Source: Spirochaetota bacterium
GTDB lineage: Bacteria > Spirochaetota > JAGLSM01 > JAKPMW01
DNA: 11,151 nucleotides
NCBI GenBank assembly: GCA_029548715.1
Contig: JAKPMW010000035.1
Location: 1-11,151 of the forward strand
Direction: 5' to 3'
The position numbers were made by a program, and so were the translations under genes. The notes under the pieces were generated by a model. The model saw only the letters and a list, made by a program, of their open reading frames with translations, made no database searches and was not told where the DNA came from. Every line of letters begins with the position of its first letter. Positions within the stretch are counted from its first letter, which is position 1. Positions 6,561 to 11,151 of this stretch are shown in pieces.

Positions 6561-7307
6561 TTACTGCTGTCTGATCCTGCGCATGGCCTCCCGTGATCTG
6601 ACATCGATCCTCGCAGCCAGATCGTCGCGTTCCTGGCGGCTTTCGCTCAGGGGAAGCTCAAGCCCGCTTTCGTGGATCAGGCAACCCGTCCGATGCCTCA
6701 GGCGGCAGAAGGTTCGCTGCACTTCAGCGGTACCGCAGAGTGTCACCTGGTGTACGCGGGCCCCTGTCTCGCGTGCGATCATCTCGAATCCGAAGAGAAC
6801 CCGGCAGTACCCGTCCCGGTCACTGCTCCGGTTGATCCCGCCCTCGGGAAAGATCACGACAGGCAGGTCCGCCTTGACATACCCTGCAGCCCTCTGCATT
6901 GTCTTCCTGATCCGCTTGTGTCCGCTTCTCCAGATGGGGAGATACCCGCAAAGGCGCATGGCCGTCCCCAAAACCGGAACCTTGAATACCCCGCTGTCCG
7001 CAATAAACCGGAACGGAATCTGCAGGGAAACGAGAATGACGGGAATATCAAGATATCCGAGGTGATTGGAAATGATAACTGAGCGGGCTTCCCAGGTTTC
7101 ATCCGAGCCTTCCCGCTCAACCCGTATTCCACAGCACAACAGGACCAGCCGCGCCCAGACCCGGGCAGCACGGTGGGGCAACCTGCGGCTAACGATCCGG
7201 GCAAGGAGCACGACCGGCAAAATAGCCAGCGTCAGGCCACAGACGAGGATCAGCCTGACGAGGCAGAGCACAAGGAGCAGCGGGTTGTATGATCGGGAGA
7301 GTGACAT
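6561..7307 (-). CDS. 1-acyl-sn-glycerol-3-phosphate acyltransferase (PlsC family)
   Basis: Members of this family acylate lysophosphatidic acid to phosphatidic acid at the inner membrane in phospholipid synthesis. The 248-aa product has a hydrophobic N-terminal segment (about residues 9-36) for membrane attachment. The catalytic NHx4D motif is N81-H82-LGYL-D87, followed by the substrate-binding stretch FRFIADSGVFKVPVLG (about 99-114), GYLPIWR (121-127), FPEGG at 153-157 and a late VHQVTLCGT strand (185-193). FPEGG replaces the common FPEGT, a modest deviation. The ATG at 7307 has no clear ribosome binding site. The gene is divergent from feoB (59 bp apart) and convergent with epmA (23 bp). 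Acylation of another lysolipid, for example an ornithine or lyso-phospholipid, cannot be excluded, so no gene symbol is given. Confidence 0.88.
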   Translation of the reverse strand: MSLSRSYNPLLLVLCLVRLILVCGLTLAILPVVLLARIVSRRLPHRAARVWARLVLLCCGIRVEREGSDETWEARSVIISNHLGYLDIPVILVSLQIPFRFIADSGVFKVPVLGTAMRLCGYLPIWRSGHKRIRKTMQRAAGYVKADLPVVIFPEGGINRSSDRDGYCRVLFGFEMIARETGARVHQVTLCGTAEVQRTFCRLRHRTGCLIHESGLELPLSESRQERDDLAARIDVRSREAMRRIRQQ

Positions 7308-7334
7308 CTGTCGATCGTACCATGCCTGCTGGCC

Positions 7335-7360
7335 TTTTGTCCAATTTTGTCTAAATTTGG
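7335..7360. promoter_or_regulatory. Palindrome and tandem repeat upstream of feoB (candidate iron-responsive operator)
   Basis: The 59-bp plsC-feoB spacer contains two adjacent copies of TTTTGTCYAA (7335-7344 and 7345-7354), one helical turn apart. An overlapping imperfect palindrome, CCAAnTTT...AAAnTTGG (7341-7360), matches its own reverse complement at 14 of 20 positions. It ends 6 bases before the feoB ATG and overlaps the weak GGAAG at 7359-7363, so a bound protein could block both transcription and ribosome access. It does not match the Fur consensus well. A Fur- or DtxR-family regulator is a reasonable guess from the feoB context, no more. Confidence 0.35.
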
Positions 7361-7366
7361 AAGACC

Positions 7367-9817
7367 ATGGAAACAGGGAAACACTGGCGTATTGCCCTCA
7401 TCGGCACTCCAAACTCGGGAAAGACAAGCCTGTTCAACACCCTGACGAATTCGTGGGAGCATGTTGGCAATTATCCGGGTGTAACGGTGGATGTCGCCAG
7501 CGGTCTTTTTGTACACCGTGGACACAATTTTGCCATTGAGGACCTGCCGGGTCTCTACAGCATCCATTCGGCAACAGCCGAGGAGCGTGTCAGCGCGGAT
7601 GCACTGGTCAGGCGCACAGCGGACCTGACCCTGGTGGCCTGCGATGTCACAAATCTCGAGCGTGGCCTGCATCTTGTACTCCAGATCATCGAGACCGGCA
7701 TCCCCTTATGTATTGTCCTGACAAAAACCGATCTCCTCTCCGATCTTGGCATGCGGCTGGACAGCCAACTCCTTGCCCGGCTGCTCAAGTGTCCCGTCCT
7801 GACACTCAGGGACGAGACGGAAAGCGAAAGCTTTTTTGATGCCCTCCTGGCCGCTGTCCTGGAACAGACATCCCCTCCACCCTTCAGATATCCTGTCGAA
7901 ATCGAAAACGAGGTTGAGCGTATCGAAAAGGCCCTCAAGGCCCTTCGGCCCAATGAGCCGGCAGCCCGGGCGATGGCAACGGCCCTGCTCTCCTCGCTGG
8001 ATTCCCCCGTTTTGTCACGGCTGAACAATGCACTTACTGCTGAGGTCAGCCAGCTTGTCGAACAGAGCAGGCAGCATCTTGAAACGGTGCATGACGAAAC
8101 TCCCGCGATGACCATCACCCATGCCCGCTACGGGACGGTCCGAGGCATCCTGCGGGAGTGCCAGACCCTGGTCAGACCGGCCGAGACCGGACTGCACGAC
8201 TTTTTGGATCACCTCTTTCTCTGGCGGCTGACCGGCATTCCCCTGCTGCTGGTAACCCTCTTTTTCATTTTTTTCATTCCCTTTGTCGCAGGAGCTCCCC
8301 TGTCGGAATTTGTGGATGGCCTTTTTTCCGATCTTGCCACGCTGACCCGGGACCACATCGCTCCCGGAACAATTCGCGACCTTGTCTCGGATGGCATCAT
8401 TGGCGGAGTCGGAGGGGTCCTGGTCTTCCTGCCCCAGCTGTTTTTGCTGTATTCTGTCATCGCCTTTATCGAATCAAGCGGATACATGGCACGTGCCGCC
8501 TTTGTGCTTGACAGTTTCATGCACAAGATCGGCCTTCACGGAAAATCTTTTCTCCCCTTTATCCTTGGCTTCGGCTGCAGCGTGCCGGCCATCCTTGCAA
8601 CCCGAACGCTCGAAAACCGCAATGACCGTCTCGCGACCATGATGGCCCTGCCCTTTATCAGCTGCAGCGCCCGCCTGCCGGTATTTACCCTCCTGATTGC
8701 AGCACTCTTTCCGTCCCATCTCGGAGGACTGGTTCTGCTCGGACTCTACGCCTGCGGAATCCTGCTGGCACTGGTATCGGCACGCATCTTCAGGCGCTGG
8801 TTTTTCCGGGCCAGGCACGAGCCGGTCTTTCTCATGGATCTTCCGCCCTGGCGCATGCCGACTCTCTTCGGAATCATGCATCAGGCCGGCGAACAGACCC
8901 TGCATTTTTTCAAAAAGGCCGGAACCATCCTCCTTGCTGCCGCAATCATCTTCTGGTTTCTCTCGAACTACCCCAAGCCATCCTCGGGCGAACTCGAGTC
9001 CCATGGTGCGGCAATCAGGGACCTCTCCCGGCAGGCTGCACTTTTTCGACCGGACCCGGCAAATACCGATCCGGCTGTCATCCGGGCCCATGGCTCGATT
9101 CAACAGATCTGGTGCAATTTTTCCAATGCTGTTTCCAATGCCTCACCGCTTTCACAGCAGTACCGCATCGCTGAATCCCGGCGAACCCACGCTCTCGCGA
9201 GCGTCAGCAACGCCGACAGTGCCGCGTTTATCACCGGGCAAGGGCTGGTTCGCAGTGAACAGGGCTTGCAGCGTGAAATCCGCCGGCAGGAGCAGGTCTG
9301 GAAAGACAGCGTCAGGCAGCAGAGTTATGCAGGCCGGATCGGAAGCATGCTGGCTCCCCTCTTGGCTCCTCTTGGACTGGATGACTGGAAGATTGCCGTC
9401 GCCCTCTTGAGCGGGTTTGCAGCAAAGGAAATGGTTGTCACAACCCTCGGCTCGATATACGGAACGCAGGCCGAAGACAGCGAGGGTCTGGCAAGCCGCC
9501 TCCGCAGGGATCCGGTATTTCTGGCAGAAAAGCCCGTCCCCCCTTCTGCCGTCCTGATTTCTGAAAACGGCGACCTGCGCCATGCCCGAAGCGGGTTTGC
9601 GGTATCCCGCATCAGGGACCAGTACTATCCCGTAAACCCGTGGACCGCAGTGTCCCTGCTGGTTTTTATCCTGCTCTACGTGCCCTGCCAGGCCGCAACC
9701 ATTGTCTTCGCGAAGGAAGCCGGTATCCGTCTGGCCCTGATCATGATCGTCTGGACAACTCTGGTGGCCTGGAGCATGGGAACCCTGGTATCCCAGCTCG
9801 GAAGGCTTTTGGGGTAG
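7367..9817 (+). CDS. feoB: Ferrous iron transport protein B
   Basis: FeoB imports Fe(II) across the inner membrane with an N-terminal GTPase. The 816-aa protein has G1 GTPNSGKTS (13-21), G2 YPGVTVD (36-42), G3 DLPG (59-62) and a G4-like TKTD (119-122), where many FeoBs have NxxD. A helical linker (about 170-285) leads to membrane segments with the family core GFGCSVPAILATRTLEN (401-417), PFISCSARLPVF (429-440), SGFAAKEMVVTTLGSIYG (682-699) and LLYVPCQAA (769-777). Between the membrane segment ending near 533 and SYAGRIG (653-659) lies an unusually long, Ser/Ala/Gln-rich polar insert of about 115 residues, which makes the protein longer than the usual 700-770. A weak GGAAG precedes the ATG. 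No feoA or feoC gene, and no fused FeoA domain, is seen here. Identification is secure. Confidence 0.96.
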   Translation: METGKHWRIALIGTPNSGKTSLFNTLTNSWEHVGNYPGVTVDVASGLFVHRGHNFAIEDLPGLYSIHSATAEERVSADALVRRTADLTLVACDVTNLERGLHLVLQIIETGIPLCIVLTKTDLLSDLGMRLDSQLLARLLKCPVLTLRDETESESFFDALLAAVLEQTSPPPFRYPVEIENEVERIEKALKALRPNEPAARAMATALLSSLDSPVLSRLNNALTAEVSQLVEQSRQHLETVHDETPAMTITHARYGTVRGILRECQTLVRPAETGLHDFLDHLFLWRLTGIPLLLVTLFFIFFIPFVAGAPLSEFVDGLFSDLATLTRDHIAPGTIRDLVSDGIIGGVGGVLVFLPQLFLLYSVIAFIESSGYMARAAFVLDSFMHKIGLHGKSFLPFILGFGCSVPAILATRTLENRNDRLATMMALPFISCSARLPVFTLLIAALFPSHLGGLVLLGLYACGILLALVSARIFRRWFFRARHEPVFLMDLPPWRMPTLFGIMHQAGEQTLHFFKKAGTILLAAAIIFWFLSNYPKPSSGELESHGAAIRDLSRQAALFRPDPANTDPAVIRAHGSIQQIWCNFSNAVSNASPLSQQYRIAESRRTHALASVSNADSAAFITGQGLVRSEQGLQREIRRQEQVWKDSVRQQSYAGRIGSMLAPLLAPLGLDDWKIAVALLSGFAAKEMVVTTLGSIYGTQAEDSEGLASRLRRDPVFLAEKPVPPSAVLISENGDLRHARSGFAVSRIRDQYYPVNPWTAVSLLVFILLYVPCQAATIVFAKEAGIRLALIMIVWTTLVAWSMGTLVSQLGRLLG

Positions 9818-9837
9818 CGCCAACTCCTCTCAGGGGC

Positions 9838-10248
9838 TCATTCCTTCCAAAATTCGATCCCGTTGTCCTGCAAAACCTGTTCAGCCTGTACCCTGTCGGC
9901 GACATCAACCACGATGGCAGCCTTTTTGCTGTTTTCGAGAACGAATCCATAACAGTCCTCGATATTGATCTGGTTGCGGGTCAGGATTCCAAGGAGCCGG
10001 TGAAACCCACCCGGTTCGTCATTTACAATTGCCACAATCGATTCCTGGATGGAAACGGTAAATTTTGCCTCCCGCAACACCCCCAGGGCACGTTCGGAAT
10101 CCGTCACAAGAATCCGGACGACACCAAACTCCCCCCCTGACGCAACGGTAATCCCGCGCAGGTTGACTCCGGCATCGGCCAGGATTCCGGTTATCCTTTC
10201 AAGCTTGCCCGGCTTGTTTTCCATGAAGACTGTCAGTGTATGTGCCAT
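9838..10248 (-). CDS. Tandem ACT domain protein
   Basis: The 136-aa protein consists of two ACT domains, small ligand-binding modules that usually sense amino acids. The first (about 1-68) has the ENKPGKL loop after its first strand and GVNLRGI; the second (about 69-136) has NDEPGGF, INIEDCYGF and ends at IEFWKE. There is no catalytic or DNA-binding part. Such stand-alone tandem ACT proteins are often found next to phenylacetate-CoA ligase in anaerobes and are presumed to regulate or sense aromatic amino acid or aryl-acid metabolism. A strong AAGGAGG (10254-10260) lies 5 bases before the ATG, and its first A is also the last base of the stop codon of the upstream ligase gene. The spacing of 11 bases implies one operon with coupled translation. 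The ligand is unknown. Confidence 0.9.
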   Translation of the reverse strand: MAHTLTVFMENKPGKLERITGILADAGVNLRGITVASGGEFGVVRILVTDSERALGVLREAKFTVSIQESIVAIVNDEPGGFHRLLGILTRNQINIEDCYGFVLENSKKAAIVVDVADRVQAEQVLQDNGIEFWKE

Positions 10249-10253
10249 GGAGC

Positions 10254-10260
10254 CCTCCTT
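10254..10260 (-). promoter_or_regulatory. Ribosome binding site of the ACT gene, overlapping the ligase stop codon
   Basis: AAGGAGG on the - strand is 5 bases from the ACT start codon. Ribosomes terminating on the ligase gene at TGA (10262-10260) would reach it directly, which suggests coupled expression. Confidence 0.7.
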
Positions 10261-11151
10261 CAGGCGTTGCGCAGATCGTACACCCGTTTGGCCTTGCCTT
10301 CAGCCACCGGGAGACTGCCCGGCTCGACCAGCTTGACAACAGGTGAGACCACGAGGTCGGTGTGCAGCGCATCGGCAATACGGTGCTGGAGGGCTGACAG
10401 TTGTTCAAGCCGCCCATGAAACGCTTCGGGCTTGATCTCGACCTTGACAATAATCCGGTCCATGAAATTTTCCTTGACTATCTCGATCAGGTAGTTGTTC
10501 CCGATTTCAGGTATCGTCATCAGGACCTTTTCGATCTGGACAGGGAAGATGTTGACGCCGTTGATGATCAGCATGTCGTCGCTGCGGCCGGTTATCCGCT
10601 GGATCCGCCTGTGCGTCCGTCCACAGGCACAGGGTCCGGGAATAATCCGCGTCAGGTCCCGGGTCCGGTAGCGGATCAGGGGCATGGCGGTTTTGCTGAG
10701 GGTCGTCAGGACCAGCTCGCCCTCTTCGCCATCAGGGACAAGCTCACCAGTCTCGGGATTGATGATTTCGGGATAAAAATGATCCTCCCAGACATGCATC
10801 CCGTCCTGGGCAGGGCACTCGAAGGCCACACCGGGTCCACACATCTCCGACAATCCGTAGGAGTTATAGGCACTGATCCCGTAAAACTCCTGGATCTTTT
10901 GCCGGACTCCCTCGCTGTGCGGCTCGGCACCGATAAAGGCAATCCGCAGTGAAAGATCCTTTTGGGGATCGACTCCCTCCTCAGCGAAATACGTCATCAG
11001 ATGCAGGGCATAGCTTGGCAGGATATGCATGACCGTCGTGTTAAAGGTCTTCATGAACCAGATCTGCCGCTTTGAGTTACCCGGTCCCGAAGGGATGGTC
11101 AGCATCCCGAGACGTTCAGCCCCGTAATGAAATCCGATCCCTCCGGTAAAG
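10260..11151 (-). CDS. Phenylacetate-CoA ligase, C-terminal part (cut by the window edge)
   Basis: This enzyme joins phenylacetate or a related aryl acid to CoA with ATP. About 296 residues of an expected 430 are present; the frame runs through the right edge and the start lies outside. The ATG at 11105 is internal: the residues before it (FTGGIGFHYGAERLG) are family sequence. Visible features are the YNSYGLSEMCGPG segment around the adenylate site, MPLIRYRTRDL, the CxCGR element, GRSDDMLIINGVNIFPVQIE, which starts the C-terminal domain, and EGKAKRVYDLRN with the expected catalytic lysine near the end. It is followed by the tandem ACT gene, and this pair in anaerobes is often linked to indolepyruvate or arylpyruvate oxidation, though no such oxidoreductase is in view. 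The substrate could be phenylacetate, indoleacetate or another aryl acid, so the symbol paaK is withheld. Confidence 0.93.
   Translation of the reverse strand, partial: FTGGIGFHYGAERLGMLTIPSGPGNSKRQIWFMKTFNTTVMHILPSYALHLMTYFAEEGVDPQKDLSLRIAFIGAEPHSEGVRQKIQEFYGISAYNSYGLSEMCGPGVAFECPAQDGMHVWEDHFYPEIINPETGELVPDGEEGELVLTTLSKTAMPLIRYRTRDLTRIIPGPCACGRTHRRIQRITGRSDDMLIINGVNIFPVQIEKVLMTIPEIGNNYLIEIVKENFMDRIIVKVEIKPEAFHGRLEQLSALQHRIADALHTDLVVSPVVKLVEPGSLPVAEGKAKRVYDLRNA

Noticed and set aside
7341..7360. A standard Fur box upstream of feoB
   Set aside because: The site is palindromic and AT-rich but does not match the GATAAT-type Fur repeats well enough; it is kept only as an unassigned candidate operator.
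8474..9103. 209-codon - strand frame antisense to feoB
   Set aside because: It covers conserved FeoB membrane blocks in reverse; its low-complexity charged sequence is typical of an antisense shadow.

Overview
The window is a densely packed stretch of a bacterial chromosome with fairly high GC. It holds eight protein genes, one of them cut by the right edge; one is a 47-codon gene not recognised as any known family. No rRNA, tRNA, CRISPR array, insertion sequence or prophage gene was seen. The content suggests a Gram-negative, probably anaerobic or facultative organism: a likely exported lamin-tail protein, a membrane hybrid histidine kinase with a large extracytoplasmic sensor, EF-P with the EpmA modification enzyme, ferrous iron uptake by FeoB, and a phenylacetate-CoA ligase followed by a tandem ACT protein. 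Desulfobacterota-like or Spirochaetota-like lineages would fit, but the sequence does not settle this.

Layout from left to right: (1) an AT-rich leader with two small hairpins (1-151); (2) a + strand exported or lipoprotein-like protein with a bacterial Ig-like domain and a C-terminal lamin-tail domain (152-1528); (3) a - strand unit made of a hybrid sensor kinase (4626-1747) followed by a 47-aa protein with a strong ribosome binding site (1677-1534); (4) a divergent 125-bp spacer with a perfect 7-bp inverted repeat; (5) a + strand two-gene unit of EF-P (GTG start, 4752-5309) and EpmA (5293-6537), overlapping by 17 bases; (6) a - strand PlsC-type acyltransferase (7307-6561); (7) a 59-bp divergent spacer with a palindrome and a tandem repeat next to feoB; (8) + strand feoB (7367-9817); (9) a - strand unit of phenylacetate-CoA ligase (from the right edge to 10260) and a tandem ACT protein (10248-9838), tightly coupled.

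How the genes work together: EF-P and EpmA form a modification cassette. EpmA is expected to charge the conserved lysine in the PGKG loop of EF-P with (R)-beta-lysine, which would let EF-P relieve ribosome stalling at polyproline stretches. The aminomutase EpmB, which makes that substrate, is not in the window. The ligase and ACT protein probably serve aryl-acid or aromatic amino acid metabolism, with the ACT protein as a ligand-sensing regulator. The other genes look like independent units. Transcription units alternate in strand, and the three convergent ends are only 5, 23 and 20 bp apart with no clear intrinsic terminator.

No wholly new multi-gene system was found. The observations most worth a second look are the EpmA with an apparent N-terminal OB-like domain, the 47-aa gene behind the kinase, and the two palindromic candidate operators upstream of efp and feoB.
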